Positions 8,657 through 18,155 are shown, counted from the stretch's first letter. The stretch is DNA of 64,000 bases from an uncultured Bacteroidota bacterium (GCA_902609035.1 CACLQG010000001.1:47721-111720), one strand, 5' to 3'. Notes: a model not told the origin generated them from the sequence alone. Made by a program: numbers and translations.

Positions 8657-9802
8657 CTAAATTCTCTTTGTCGCCTTCCACCACTTATCAGGTATTTTAT
8701 CGTTACAAGCGTCCAAATAATCTTGGTACGTGCAAGGTAATAACGCAGTTGTTTTATTTTTATTATTCAGATAGCTTTGATTTATTATTTCAATCCACCA
8801 GCGATTACTTTTTTCACTTTGGTAAAAAACCATTTCAATATCCAATAAAGCGACTGTATATCTGGTAAAACCAATACTTGTCAAAACTGGATACTCATCG
8901 AATCTACTGCTAAAACCTTCGATAAAATACCAAATAATTTGTGCTAATAATTGGTGAGAAATAATAGTATTGATTAGCTCAAATACAGAAAAAATATCGA
9001 TTTTGTCACTAATTCCTGCATATCGAGCAAGAGCGCAAACGGATCTTGAGTCAATTCCGTTGGGGTTAGCGTAAGGATCGTTAATAGCCTGCCAGCTTAA
9101 TGATTTCATGTCAAATCCAGCAATATTAGCATCTCTAAAAAAAGGTTCAGACTTGGAAATATCATCCAATAAATCTCCTAGTCTGAGTGAATCGAAATGA
9201 AGCTTTTCAATCAAATCTAGTTCCTCTTGAGCAATATAATAACTTTGGTAGCCAAGATTGGTAAAATTGTGCAAAGAATTGGGTTGTTCCAATATGATTC
9301 TACTCATGTAGGACCTCCCTGAAATCAATTCCTCCTCCTGCGAAAAATCAAACTGATTGTCTACCGAAACAATATTTACCAATTGATTATTGGCTTGGTA
9401 AGACTGATACATGGGGAAAATAAGATCATGGCTCCCACCTAAAAAAATGGTAACAATATTAATTTGACGAAGGTGTGTACAAATTTCCTTAAGTGCAAAA
9501 TAAGTGTCTTCGGGAGAGTCGCCATCAGGTAAATTTCCCAAGTCACAGATTTTAAAATTCCAATTTCCAGGGAAAAGACCATAAAAAGATTTTCTAAAAT
9601 CCGCTAGATTATATTTTGTAGTAGGGAAGAAAGCATTTCTAATTTCAGAGAGTCCTACAATTGCTATACTACAACCCTTAAGTTCAGGAAAACCCAGCTT
9701 TGCACTATGGATTTCAATATTCTTTCCCAAAACCTGGTTAGGGTTTAATACCATCGAGGAGAGTACCTCCTCAGAAACAGGGATTAAAGATTCAAGGCTC
9801 AT
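8657..9802 (-). CDS. Arginase/formimidoylglutamase-fold protein with degenerate metal site
   Basis: This 381-residue protein resembles the arginase/agmatinase/formimidoylglutamase superfamily, whose enzymes use two Mn ions. The first metal motif is intact (GGSHD, residues 122-126). The second reads DNQFD (148-152) instead of DAHxD, so the usual histidine is Gln. The third reads GFDMK (229-233) instead of SxDxD, replacing an aspartate with Lys. A two-metal active site therefore looks incomplete, and the protein may be a non-hydrolytic relative. It sits between topA (2 bases upstream) and gldK, a position I recall as conserved in flavobacteria, where it is often annotated formimidoylglutamase. 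No histidine-utilisation genes are nearby, which argues against HutG. Confidence 0.75.
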   Translation of the reverse strand: MSLESLIPVSEEVLSSMVLNPNQVLGKNIEIHSAKLGFPELKGCSIAIVGLSEIRNAFFPTTKYNLADFRKSFYGLFPGNWNFKICDLGNLPDGDSPEDTYFALKEICTHLRQINIVTIFLGGSHDLIFPMYQSYQANNQLVNIVSVDNQFDFSQEEELISGRSYMSRIILEQPNSLHNFTNLGYQSYYIAQEELDLIEKLHFDSLRLGDLLDDISKSEPFFRDANIAGFDMKSLSWQAINDPYANPNGIDSRSVCALARYAGISDKIDIFSVFELINTIISHQLLAQIIWYFIEGFSSRFDEYPVLTSIGFTRYTVALLDIEMVFYQSEKSNRWWIEIINQSYLNNKNKTTALLPCTYQDYLDACNDKIPDKWWKATKRI

Positions 9803-9804
9803 TT

Positions 9805-12261
9805 TTATTTTTTGGCCATTTTGGTGTTTAGGTATTGTTTTGCTAATTCAAGGGTTATTTTGGTAGGATCAACATCCTTTCCTATTTCCACCTTTTTACT
9901 GCCCTTTATGATATTATATCTTCCCCATCTTGCCTTTTCTATTCTAATGTCTTCGTCTGACCAATATGTAATGAGTTTTTCTTTTTCTTTTTGTATTTTA
10001 TCATTAATCAAGGTTTCAATATCATCATTTGAGAGGTTTTCAAAATCATATTTTTTATTAACGTTAATAAATAATCCATTCCATTTTAAAAAAGGTCCAA
10101 AACGTCCTTTTCCCTTAGTTACAGGAAGTTGATCGAAAGTATAAATGGGTGCATCTGCAGAAAGTTTTTCCTGAATTAAAGCGATTGCCCTGTCTAATTC
10201 AACCGACATTGGATCCTCTCCTTTAGGCAACGAAACAAACATATCTTGAAATTTGACATAGGGTCCAAACCTTCCATTATTAACGATTACTTCCTTATCC
10301 TTATAAATACCAATAGATTTTGGTAATTTGAATAATTCTAATGCTTCTTCCAGTTTGAGAGATTCTAACTGTTGTCCTGGAGATAAGCTTACAAAAATAG
10401 GTTTTTCTTCGTCATCAGGTTCACCGATTTGAGCAATGGGGCCAAAGCGTCCTAATCTCACTTTTACTACCCTGCCTGTTTTAGGGTCATTCCCCAAAAC
10501 ACGCTCACCTGACTCTCTAATTGCATTTTCCTTTACAAAATCTACCGTTTTGTGAAAACTATCGTAAAAAACTTTTATCATCCCAATCCAGTTTTCCGAA
10601 CCCTCTGCAATTTGGTCAAAACTTTGCTCCACTTTTGCGGTAAAGCTGTAATCCAAAATATTTTTAAAATTGGCAACCAAAAAATCATTAACAATAATCC
10701 CAACATCTGTAGGAATTAACTTTCCTTTGTTAGCTCCTACATTTTCTCTTAATGATTTTGAAGATATTTCATCATTGACCAATTTTAATTGTGTGTAGGA
10801 TCTGTTTTGCCCCTCAAAAGTTCCCTTTTCAACATATTTTCTGTTCTGAATGGTAGAAATTGTTGGGGCATAAGTAGAAGGACGTCCAATACCCAATTCC
10901 TCTAATTTTTTAACGAGTGACGCCTCTGTAAATCGATAAGGTGGACGAGAAAACCTTTGATTGGCCTCCATTGATCTTAGCTCTAGTAACTCCTCTTTTT
11001 TTAAAGCGGGCAACAAAGTATTTTGTTCGTCAGACTCCTCATCAACACCTTCCAAATAGACTTTAAGAAATCCATCAAAAGTAATTACCTCGCATTTAGC
11101 GACAAATTTCTCTTGGTGTGAACTGGCTGCAATTTTCAACTGAGTACGTTCCAATTTAGCATCACTCATTTGAGAAGCGATTGTCCTTTTCCAAATCAGT
11201 TCATATAAACGAGACTGATCGTAATCAATATTAATATTTGCCCTACTGAGGTCAGTAGGTCTTATTGCTTCGTGAGCTTCTTGAGCTCCCTTGCTTTTTA
11301 CTCTGTATTGACGAGATTTTTTATAAGCCTTTCCATAACGAGATTCAATCTGCTTTAGGGCACTTTGTTGTGCCTCATTAGACAAATTGACGCTGTCAGT
11401 TCTCATGTAGGTGATGAGTCCTGCCTCATACAATCGCTGGGCCATATTCATAGTTTTACTAACAGAGAAAAAAAGTTTTCTTGACGCCTCCTGCTGGAGT
11501 GTTGAGGTTGTAAATGGAGGAGTGGGACTCTTTGATGCTGGCTTTTTTTCAATAGCATCTACCGAAAATTCAGCTGACTTATTTTTATTTAAAAATGTCT
11601 TTGTAGCCTCTAAGGAATCGAATGTTTTGGTAAGGTAGGCACTTATGGATTTTTTGTATACTTGGGGAGAGAAAATAGCCTGTATCTTAAATGTTTCCTG
11701 AGGAACAAAAGCGTTGATCTCTCTTTCACGTTCTACAATAAGTCTTACAGATACTGATTGAACCCTACCTGCCGAGAGGCCACCTTTAACTTTTCGCCAC
11801 AATACTGGTGAAAGTTCATAACCGACTAGACGGTCGAGAACCCTTCTCGCCTGTTGAGCATTTACCAAATCATAATTGATATCCCTTGGCTTTTCTATGG
11901 CATCCAGAATAGCGGTTTTGGTAATTTCATTAAAAACAATCCTTTTGGTATTGTCCGATTTCAAATCCAGTGTATTAGCAAGGTGCCACGCTATTGCCTC
12001 TCCCTCTCGATCCTCATCACTGGCCAACCAAACAGTTTTCATTTTTTTTACCAGTGACTTCAGCTCGCTGACTAATTTCTTTTTTTCTGAAGAAATAATG
12101 TATTTAGGCGAAAAGTCCCTATCAACGTCAACTCCCAACTCATTAGAGGGTAAATCTGCAATGTGCCCATAACTGGATGCAACCATGAAATCTTTCCCCA
12201 GAAATTTTTCAATGGTTTTAGCTTTAGCAGGTGATTCAACGATTACAAGATTACTAGCCAT
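9805..12261 (-). CDS. topA: DNA topoisomerase I
   Basis: This type IA topoisomerase relaxes negative supercoils. In 818 residues it shows the TOPRIM domain (VIVESPAKAKTIE at 6-18, SDEDREGEA at 81-89) and the catalytic tyrosine in LITYMRTDS (Y285). The body ends near ELGIGRPSTYAPT. The C-terminal third carries several GRFGP repeats (GRFGPIA, GRFGPYVKF, GRFGPFLKW), the cysteine-free version of the C-terminal DNA-binding repeats common in Bacteroidota. It is the first gene of the unit continuing into the arginase-like gene, and is divergent from the sulfatase gene at 12378. Confidence 0.97.
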   Translation of the reverse strand: MASNLVIVESPAKAKTIEKFLGKDFMVASSYGHIADLPSNELGVDVDRDFSPKYIISSEKKKLVSELKSLVKKMKTVWLASDEDREGEAIAWHLANTLDLKSDNTKRIVFNEITKTAILDAIEKPRDINYDLVNAQQARRVLDRLVGYELSPVLWRKVKGGLSAGRVQSVSVRLIVEREREINAFVPQETFKIQAIFSPQVYKKSISAYLTKTFDSLEATKTFLNKNKSAEFSVDAIEKKPASKSPTPPFTTSTLQQEASRKLFFSVSKTMNMAQRLYEAGLITYMRTDSVNLSNEAQQSALKQIESRYGKAYKKSRQYRVKSKGAQEAHEAIRPTDLSRANINIDYDQSRLYELIWKRTIASQMSDAKLERTQLKIAASSHQEKFVAKCEVITFDGFLKVYLEGVDEESDEQNTLLPALKKEELLELRSMEANQRFSRPPYRFTEASLVKKLEELGIGRPSTYAPTISTIQNRKYVEKGTFEGQNRSYTQLKLVNDEISSKSLRENVGANKGKLIPTDVGIIVNDFLVANFKNILDYSFTAKVEQSFDQIAEGSENWIGMIKVFYDSFHKTVDFVKENAIRESGERVLGNDPKTGRVVKVRLGRFGPIAQIGEPDDEEKPIFVSLSPGQQLESLKLEEALELFKLPKSIGIYKDKEVIVNNGRFGPYVKFQDMFVSLPKGEDPMSVELDRAIALIQEKLSADAPIYTFDQLPVTKGKGRFGPFLKWNGLFINVNKKYDFENLSNDDIETLINDKIQKEKEKLITYWSDEDIRIEKARWGRYNIIKGSKKVEIGKDVDPTKITLELAKQYLNTKMAKK

Positions 12262-12280
12262 AGATTAAAGTTTTCGAAGA

Positions 12281-12288
12281 CAAAATTA
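12281..12288 (-). promoter_or_regulatory. Candidate -7 box for topA
   Basis: TAATTTTG on the minus strand fits TAnnTTTG and lies 20 bases before the topA start codon in the 116-base divergent gap. The -33 element is not convincing, so only the -7 box is claimed. Confidence 0.4.
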
Positions 12289-12377
12289 TGTAGTTTTTTT
12301 TTAACATTCCTATATAAATTGTTTACTGTCAGATTAATTTTTAATTTTAATTTCAAAACAAATCAAACTCAATTTTC

Positions 12378-13904
12378 ATGATTCTATCCAAAACTTTAGT
12401 TTTTTTTATGTCGGGCTGTGCTTTATTAATTGCCCAAATCAAAGCTGAAAATCAAAAACTAAACGTACTATTTATAATTTCAGATGATTTAAATTGTGAT
12501 ATCGGAGCTTACGGAAACACACAGATTTTCACTCCCAATATTGATCGACTAGCACAAAGAGGTGTGCTGTTTGGCAACGCTCATAATCAATATCCTTGGT
12601 GTGCCCCCTCTAGAGCTTCTATGATGACGGGATTGTATCCTGACCAGACCAACATTAAAAAATTGAGGATTTATCTTAGACAAGCTTTACCCGAAGTAGT
12701 CACCATAGGTCAGAAACTCATGCAGGAAAATTACCACTCCGTAAGAGTTGGGAAAATTTTTCATTATCACAATCCTAGGGATATTGGAACTGCAGGACAC
12801 GACGATAATTACACTTGGCAACAGACTGTAAATCCTTATGGTAGAGATAAAATTGAAGAATATAAAATTAACACCCTCAAACCAAAGTCATATGGAGGCA
12901 CATTGAGTTGGCTATCGTCTGACGGTACCGATGAGGAACAAACTGATGGAATTGGTGCCACAGAAGTCATTGAGTTTTTAGACCAATTTGCTGAAAGTGG
13001 AGAAAACTTTTTTCTGGCTTTTGGACTTTACCGACCCCACACACCATATGTAGCTCCCAAAAAATATTTCGATCTATACAATTCAGATAAAATGGAAATA
13101 CCTGAGTCTTCTGATGACTATTTAAAAACTCTTCCTGGTCCAGCAGCCATAAGTGTTAGGGCAAAAATAGAACAAAATAATCTTGATAAAAATTTAGCAA
13201 AAGTCATAAAGGAGGCTTATTATGCCACCACAAGTTTTGTTGACGCTCAGGTGGGTCGGGTCCTTGATAAACTTAAATCCACTGGTTTGGATAAAAATAC
13301 AATAGTAATTTTTACATCAGATCATGGGTACCACCTTGGTGAACACGGACATTGGCAAAAACAAACCCTCTTCGATAACGCAACACGTATTCCACTTATA
13401 GTTGCTGGACCAGGGGTTAATAAAAATGAAAAAATAATGGATGCCCCTGTCGAATTAGTTGATCTCTATCCCACTCTCATGGAAGTGCTTGGAATGGAAG
13501 TTCCAGAATTTGTCTCTGGAAAAAGTTTTGCACCTATGCTCTCAGATTCATCAGTAAGAATAAGAAACAGCGCGTTAACAGAACTTGGTGTATCCAATGG
13601 AAGTGGGACTAAGACACAAGGCTACTCTATCAAAACTGATCGTTACAGATTGACACAATGGGGAGAAAAGGGAATACTAGGGTACGAATTGTACGATCAT
13701 AAATATGACAAAAAAGAACTTCACAATCTTTCCAGCACAGAGGAGTATAAAAAAATTAAAGACTCATTAATATTAGTCATCGATAAGCGTATTGTTGAGG
13801 CAAGAAAAAAACCAAAAGGATTATTACTTCAATTTGCAAACACAAAAGAATGGAATGAACCCAAAACTATAGATTCTCAACCCAAACATAGGACTCAAGA
13901 CTAA
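12378..13904 (+). CDS. Sulfatase, iduronate-2-sulfatase-like
   Basis: This 508-residue exported S1-type sulfatase has a hydrophobic signal at residues 5-21, probably cleaved near IKA-EN. The active-site motif is CAPSRASMMTG with C75, the residue that would be converted to formylglycine. Metal ligands are visible in ISDDLN (34-39) and TSDHGYHLGEHGHW near residue 314. The WCAPSR context, the GKIFHYHNP stretch and the C-terminal YELYDHKYDKKELHNL segment match iduronate-2-sulfatase-type enzymes. The substrate is unknown; a sulfated polysaccharide is the natural guess. It stands alone between topA and miaB, away from the other sulfatases at 58-64 kb, and no maturase is in the window. Confidence 0.9.
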   Translation: MILSKTLVFFMSGCALLIAQIKAENQKLNVLFIISDDLNCDIGAYGNTQIFTPNIDRLAQRGVLFGNAHNQYPWCAPSRASMMTGLYPDQTNIKKLRIYLRQALPEVVTIGQKLMQENYHSVRVGKIFHYHNPRDIGTAGHDDNYTWQQTVNPYGRDKIEEYKINTLKPKSYGGTLSWLSSDGTDEEQTDGIGATEVIEFLDQFAESGENFFLAFGLYRPHTPYVAPKKYFDLYNSDKMEIPESSDDYLKTLPGPAAISVRAKIEQNNLDKNLAKVIKEAYYATTSFVDAQVGRVLDKLKSTGLDKNTIVIFTSDHGYHLGEHGHWQKQTLFDNATRIPLIVAGPGVNKNEKIMDAPVELVDLYPTLMEVLGMEVPEFVSGKSFAPMLSDSSVRIRNSALTELGVSNGSGTKTQGYSIKTDRYRLTQWGEKGILGYELYDHKYDKKELHNLSSTEEYKKIKDSLILVIDKRIVEARKKPKGLLLQFANTKEWNEPKTIDSQPKHRTQD

Positions 13905-14001
13905 GAGAAAATCGGCTTTCAACCAAATAATTAATGATAATTCTTTACTAGTGACCAGAAATTAAATACCAGCTCAAACATGACAAAAAGGCAGTTTTAG
14001 T

Positions 14002-14009
14002 TATATTTG
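14002..14009 (+). promoter_or_regulatory. Candidate -7 box for the miaB operon
   Basis: TATATTTG matches TAnnTTTG exactly, 24 bases before the miaB start codon. Instead of a TTTG, the -33 region has TGACA (13981-13985) and GGCA (13990-13993). These two words also occur before groES. Confidence 0.5.
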
Positions 14010-14032
14010 CAATTGATTATTTATATTCAATA

Positions 14033-15529
14033 ATGTCAAATACCTCTGTGAAAGATCCATACGCTTTTAATGCTGCTCCCTTGACAAAGGAGAAGCTATC
14101 AAATGAAACGATTGTTTTCTCAAATGAAAAAAACACACCAATAATTAATAAAAAGTATTTCTATATAGAGTCCTACGGCTGTCAGATGAATTTTTCTGAC
14201 AGCGAAATTGTAGCTTCAATTCTAAATATGGAAGGCTATAATTTGACGGGTTCCATAGAAAACGCCAGCTTGGTACTGGTCAATACCTGCTCTATCAGGG
14301 AAAAAGCCGAACAAACCGTAAGAAAAAGACTGGAGCTTTATAATGGGCTCAAACAAAAAAATAAAGACCTTAAAATTGGTGTACTTGGCTGCATGGCAGA
14401 GCGTCTAAAACATAAATTTTTAGAGGAAGAAAAAATTGTAGATATGGTTGTAGGTCCAGATGCCTACAAGGACATACCCAATTTACTCAAAGAAGTAGAA
14501 GCCCAAAGAGAGGCAGTAAATGTAAATCTTTCCAAAGAAGAAACATATGGTGATATAGCTCCATTAAGATTCGCTTCCAATGGTGTTAGTGCATTAGTAA
14601 CTATTACAAGGGGCTGTGATAATATGTGTACTTTTTGCGTTGTGCCCTTTACTAGAGGAAGAGAACGGAGCCGTGACCCTAAAAGTATTTTGAAAGAGGT
14701 TGATGAACTGGCTGAAAATGGTTACAAAGAAATTACACTCTTAGGTCAAAACGTAGATAGTTATCTTTGGTATGGAGGAGGATTGAAAAAAGACTTTTCA
14801 AAGGCTAGCCCACTTCAGAAGAAAACTGCTGTCAACTTTTCTAAGCTTCTGGAATTAGTAGCGACTGCTCAACCGAAAATGAGGATACGATTCTCAACGT
14901 CCAATCCTCAGGATATGTCCCTTGATGTGGTTCATACGATGGCTAAAAACGATAATATTTGTAATTCTATACACCTTCCTGTTCAGTCTGGTAGCAATCA
15001 TATACTCAAGAAGATGAATCGTCAACATACCCGAGAGGAATATTTAGAATTGATTTACAACATAAAAAAATACATTCCCGATTGTGCTATATCTCATGAT
15101 ATGATCTCTGGTTTTCCTTCAGAAACAGAACAGGATCATCAGGATACCCTGACCTTAATGGAATATGTCAAATATGATTTTGGATTTATGTTTGCTTATT
15201 CAGAAAGACCCGGAACAATGGCGGCAAAAAAAATTAAAGATGATATTCCCGAACCTATCAAAAAAAGACGTCTTCAAGAAGTTATCGATTTACAAAGGAT
15301 ACATAGCGAATATAAAAACCAACAATTTTTAGGTAAAACTGTATGTGTTTTGATTGAAAAAAGTTCAAAAAAATCAAACGAATTTTGGAGCGGCAGAACC
15401 GGTCAGAATATCGTAGCTGTTTTCCCTAAAGAAAACTATAAATTAGGAGATTTCGTTGACGTTAAGATCGAAGAGGTAACCTCAGCTACCCTTATTGGAA
15501 TAGCAATCGATATCTCATCATCAGTCTGA
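14033..15529 (+). CDS. miaB: tRNA-2-methylthio-N6-dimethylallyladenosine synthase MiaB
   Basis: This radical-SAM methylthiotransferase adds the 2-methylthio group to i6A37 in tRNAs reading UNN codons. Its 498 residues hold the N-terminal cluster cysteines C50 (SYGCQMN), C86 (NTCSIRE) and C120 (LGCMAE). The radical-SAM triad is C195/C199/C202 (CDNMCTFC), and a C-terminal TRAM domain is present. An N-terminal extension of about 40 residues before the first domain is usual in flavobacteria. The gene leads an operon running into the activator 4 bases later. Assignment is secure. Confidence 0.97.
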   Translation: MSNTSVKDPYAFNAAPLTKEKLSNETIVFSNEKNTPIINKKYFYIESYGCQMNFSDSEIVASILNMEGYNLTGSIENASLVLVNTCSIREKAEQTVRKRLELYNGLKQKNKDLKIGVLGCMAERLKHKFLEEEKIVDMVVGPDAYKDIPNLLKEVEAQREAVNVNLSKEETYGDIAPLRFASNGVSALVTITRGCDNMCTFCVVPFTRGRERSRDPKSILKEVDELAENGYKEITLLGQNVDSYLWYGGGLKKDFSKASPLQKKTAVNFSKLLELVATAQPKMRIRFSTSNPQDMSLDVVHTMAKNDNICNSIHLPVQSGSNHILKKMNRQHTREEYLELIYNIKKYIPDCAISHDMISGFPSETEQDHQDTLTLMEYVKYDFGFMFAYSERPGTMAAKKIKDDIPEPIKKRRLQEVIDLQRIHSEYKNQQFLGKTVCVLIEKSSKKSNEFWSGRTGQNIVAVFPKENYKLGDFVDVKIEEVTSATLIGIAIDISSSV

Positions 15530-15533
15530 TATT

Positions 15534-16796
15534 ATGGAATCAGTACAACACATTAAACAGCGTTTTGGGATCATTGGAAACGATGAAGGTCTCAACAGAG
15601 CTTTAGAGAAGGCGATTAGTGTTTCAGCTACAGAAATCACTGTCTTGGTAACGGGTGAGAGCGGTGTAGGTAAAGAAAATATTCCTAAAATAATCCACCA
15701 ATTTTCACCCAGAAAACACTCCAAATACATTGCTGTAAACTGCGGTGCCATTCCAGAAGGGACCATCGATAGTGAGCTTTTCGGTCACGAAAAAGGAGCC
15801 TTTACTGGAGCCACAACAAGCAGAAATGGGTATTTTGAAGTAGCCAATGGAGGTACAATTTTTCTTGACGAAGTGGGAGAACTTCCCCTACCAACTCAAG
15901 TAAGGCTATTAAGAGTATTGGAAAATGGAGAGTTCATGAAAGTAGGCTCATCAAAAGTACAAAAAACGGATGTAAGAATCGTGGCGGCGACCAACGTCAA
16001 GATGAATGATGCGATTAAAAAGGAAAAGTTTAGGGAAGATCTTTATTACCGTTTGAGTACTGTTGAGATTCATCTACCTTCACTGAGGTCAAGAAAAGAT
16101 GATATTCCTCTTTTATTCAGAAAATTTGCTTCGGATTTTGCTCAGAAATACAAAATGCCTACACTCAGGCTTGATGATGATGCACAAAAAATATTGGTAC
16201 AATATCGTTGGAATGGAAATATCCGTCAGCTTCGGAACATTGCCGAACAAGTTTCGGTTTTAGAAAAAAACAGAATACTTGATGCGAACACACTTAGGAA
16301 TTATCTCCCAAATATTGGGTCTCAACTGCCTGCTGTTATTAATAGCTCCTCTAAAGAAGCTGATTTTTCATCAGAGAGAGAAATCCTTTATAAAGTTCTG
16401 TTTGACATGAAGAACGATCTCAATGATTTGAAAAAACTCACCCATGAGCTTATGGAAAATGAAAATATGAAATCGGTTCAAAAAAATAATTCAGAATTAA
16501 TAAAAAAAATATATGGAACTGAAGAGGATGAAAACAAGACTGTAGAGTTTATTACTCCAGAAAATAAACCTCTTACCCAAAACAATCCGCCCCCTGTCAA
16601 CCAATACGATTATGCTGAAACTGTAATTGAAGAGGAACCCTTGTCTTTATTGGAGAAAGAAATTGAAATGATAAAACAGGCTTTAAAAAGAAGCAATGGT
16701 AAAAGAAAAATTGCTGCCAAGGAGTTGGGAATTTCAGAGCGAACACTCTACCGAAAAATCAAACAATTTGATTTACAAGATGAAGAAAATGATTAG
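15534..16796 (+). CDS. Sigma-54-interacting transcriptional activator, no sensor domain
   Basis: This 420-residue AAA+ activator drives open-complex formation by sigma-54 RNA polymerase. Walker A is GESGVGKE (41-48), the sigma-54 contact loop GAFTGA is intact (88-93), and Walker B is GGTIFLDEVGE (107-116). A Fis-type helix-turn-helix lies at the C-terminus (KIAAKELGISERTLYRKI, about 393-410). The AAA+ domain begins almost at residue 12, so there is no receiver, GAF or PAS domain. Between the AAA+ and HTH parts is a poorly conserved, charged linker of about 110 residues. Control may come from expression level or a partner protein. It overlaps lptE by 17 bases and follows miaB by 4. The target promoters are unknown. 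Confidence 0.93.
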   Translation: MESVQHIKQRFGIIGNDEGLNRALEKAISVSATEITVLVTGESGVGKENIPKIIHQFSPRKHSKYIAVNCGAIPEGTIDSELFGHEKGAFTGATTSRNGYFEVANGGTIFLDEVGELPLPTQVRLLRVLENGEFMKVGSSKVQKTDVRIVAATNVKMNDAIKKEKFREDLYYRLSTVEIHLPSLRSRKDDIPLLFRKFASDFAQKYKMPTLRLDDDAQKILVQYRWNGNIRQLRNIAEQVSVLEKNRILDANTLRNYLPNIGSQLPAVINSSSKEADFSSEREILYKVLFDMKNDLNDLKKLTHELMENENMKSVQKNNSELIKKIYGTEEDENKTVEFITPENKPLTQNNPPPVNQYDYAETVIEEEPLSLLEKEIEMIKQALKRSNGKRKIAAKELGISERTLYRKIKQFDLQDEEND

Positions 16797-17307
16797 AATA
16801 TTAGCGAATCCTTTTATACTTACATTCATCTTTTTTGAGGGGTGCGGTATTTACTCCTTTACTGGAGCTTCTATTCCCGCTGGAGCCAATACTTTTCAAG
16901 TCGATTATTTTGAAAACCAAGCGGGTAGCCGACCTGGATCGATAGTCGAGCCTGGATTGGATAGGGATTTTACATTGGCATTACAGGACATCATTTTAGG
17001 ACAGACCAATTTAAACCTGGTGAATTCTGGAGGAGATTTAATCTATGAAGGAGAAATCACCCAATACAGTATTACCCCAATGACCTCCACGGCAAACTTA
17101 ACTGCTGCTCAAAACCGACTGAAAATGACCGTAAATCTGCGATATTTCAATAACAATAATGAGGAGGATGATTTTGAAAGACAGTTTTCTTTTTTTTATG
17201 ACTTTGCCGGGGACAAACAGCTCTACGATATCCAAAGTCAAGCACATGAAATAATTTTTGAAAGAATTACTCAAGATATTTTTAATGAAACCTTAGCCAA
17301 GTGGTAA
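16780..17307 (+). CDS. lptE: LptE-family outer-membrane LPS assembly lipoprotein
   Basis: LptE is the lipoprotein plug of the LptD LPS translocon. I use the ATG at 16780 (175 residues, MKKMIRIL); a second ATG at 16789 is equally possible, and the longer open frame upstream is shadowed by the activator gene. A hydrophobic N-terminus leads to a cysteine in FFEGCGIYSFTGASIP; the GCGIYSFTGASIP stretch is characteristic of LptE in Bacteroidota. The rest is beta-rich (FQVDYFENQ, LIYEGEITQY). It overlaps the 3' end of the regulator gene, so translation is probably coupled. The envelope link fits lptC and lpxB elsewhere in the window. Confidence 0.9.
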   Translation: MKKMIRILANPFILTFIFFEGCGIYSFTGASIPAGANTFQVDYFENQAGSRPGSIVEPGLDRDFTLALQDIILGQTNLNLVNSGGDLIYEGEITQYSITPMTSTANLTAAQNRLKMTVNLRYFNNNNEEDDFERQFSFFYDFAGDKQLYDIQSQAHEIIFERITQDIFNETLAKW

Positions 17308-17312
17308 ACCAT

Positions 17313-18155
17313 ATGAACAGAGAAGCCTTTGAAAATTTGTTTAACAACTATGATCCCAAAGATGAAATATTGGTTTCCAAAATGGCTCTGTTAATTGAAA
17401 AGTTCCCTTATTTCCAACTACCCCGTTTTTTTTATGCCAAATCCTTAAAAGATCAAAACAAAAATAATTTAAGTATAGCCCTAAATCAGTTATCCCTCTA
17501 TACAGCTGATAGAGAAGTTTTAAAAGAAAATATTGAATCCAAATTTAAGTCACCAAAAGAACCTGAGCAATCTTTCGAAAACAAAACAATCTCAATTGAG
17601 AATACTGAATCCATTGAAAAGGTTGCCCCTAATCATTCATTGAAGGAAAAAAAAACCGAAGAGATTGATAATGTTAAAGCTGATCATGTTGTAAAAGAAT
17701 ATCCAACTTCCAACCCTAAAAAAACCGAAAAGAGAGCTCAAAAAAAATCTACCCCCAAAGAAATAGAAGCCTTTATTCACAAGGAAGATTTGAAATTGAG
17801 TTTTATTGAATGGATTGAATTTACAGAACAAAGAGAGAAAGATATTGTAGATACTATCGAATCTCAAAATCAGGAGCCACTGATTGATAAATTACAAATA
17901 ATCAATCAATTTATTAAAGCCAATCCAAAAATACAGCCATTAGGAAAGACTGAAATCATATCTACAGACCTAAATAAAAAATTTGACTCTGAAGAGTTGA
18001 TGACAGAAACTTTAGCGAAGTTATTGTTTAAACAAAAAAAGTATAAAAAAGCGATTCAAGCCTATAGGGTTTTAAGTTTGAAATATCCAGAAAAAAATGT
18101 TTTCTTTGCAAGGCAAATTGAAAAAATAAATAATTTGCAAAACAATAAAATTTAA
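17313..18155 (+). CDS. Conserved flavobacterial protein of unknown function between lptE and secG
   Basis: The 280-residue product is not recognised as a named family. Its N-terminal 65 residues and C-terminal 45 residues (LLFKQKKYKKAIQAYRVLSLKYPEKN) look like TPR-type helices. The middle is a low-complexity Lys/Glu/Ser-rich linker of roughly 100 residues. No signal peptide or membrane helix is visible, so it is probably cytoplasmic and may act as a scaffold. The start ATG at 17313 is preferred over an in-frame GTG at 17301 that overlaps the lptE stop. Its stop codon overlaps the secG start (TAATG). Confidence 0.7.
   Translation: MNREAFENLFNNYDPKDEILVSKMALLIEKFPYFQLPRFFYAKSLKDQNKNNLSIALNQLSLYTADREVLKENIESKFKSPKEPEQSFENKTISIENTESIEKVAPNHSLKEKKTEEIDNVKADHVVKEYPTSNPKKTEKRAQKKSTPKEIEAFIHKEDLKLSFIEWIEFTEQREKDIVDTIESQNQEPLIDKLQIINQFIKANPKIQPLGKTEIISTDLNKKFDSEELMTETLAKLLFKQKKYKKAIQAYRVLSLKYPEKNVFFARQIEKINNLQNNKI

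Noticed and set aside
8461..8868. Plus-strand frame across the gldK/arginase gap
   Set aside because: It overlaps two minus-strand genes and the gldK promoter region; the product has no features of a real protein.
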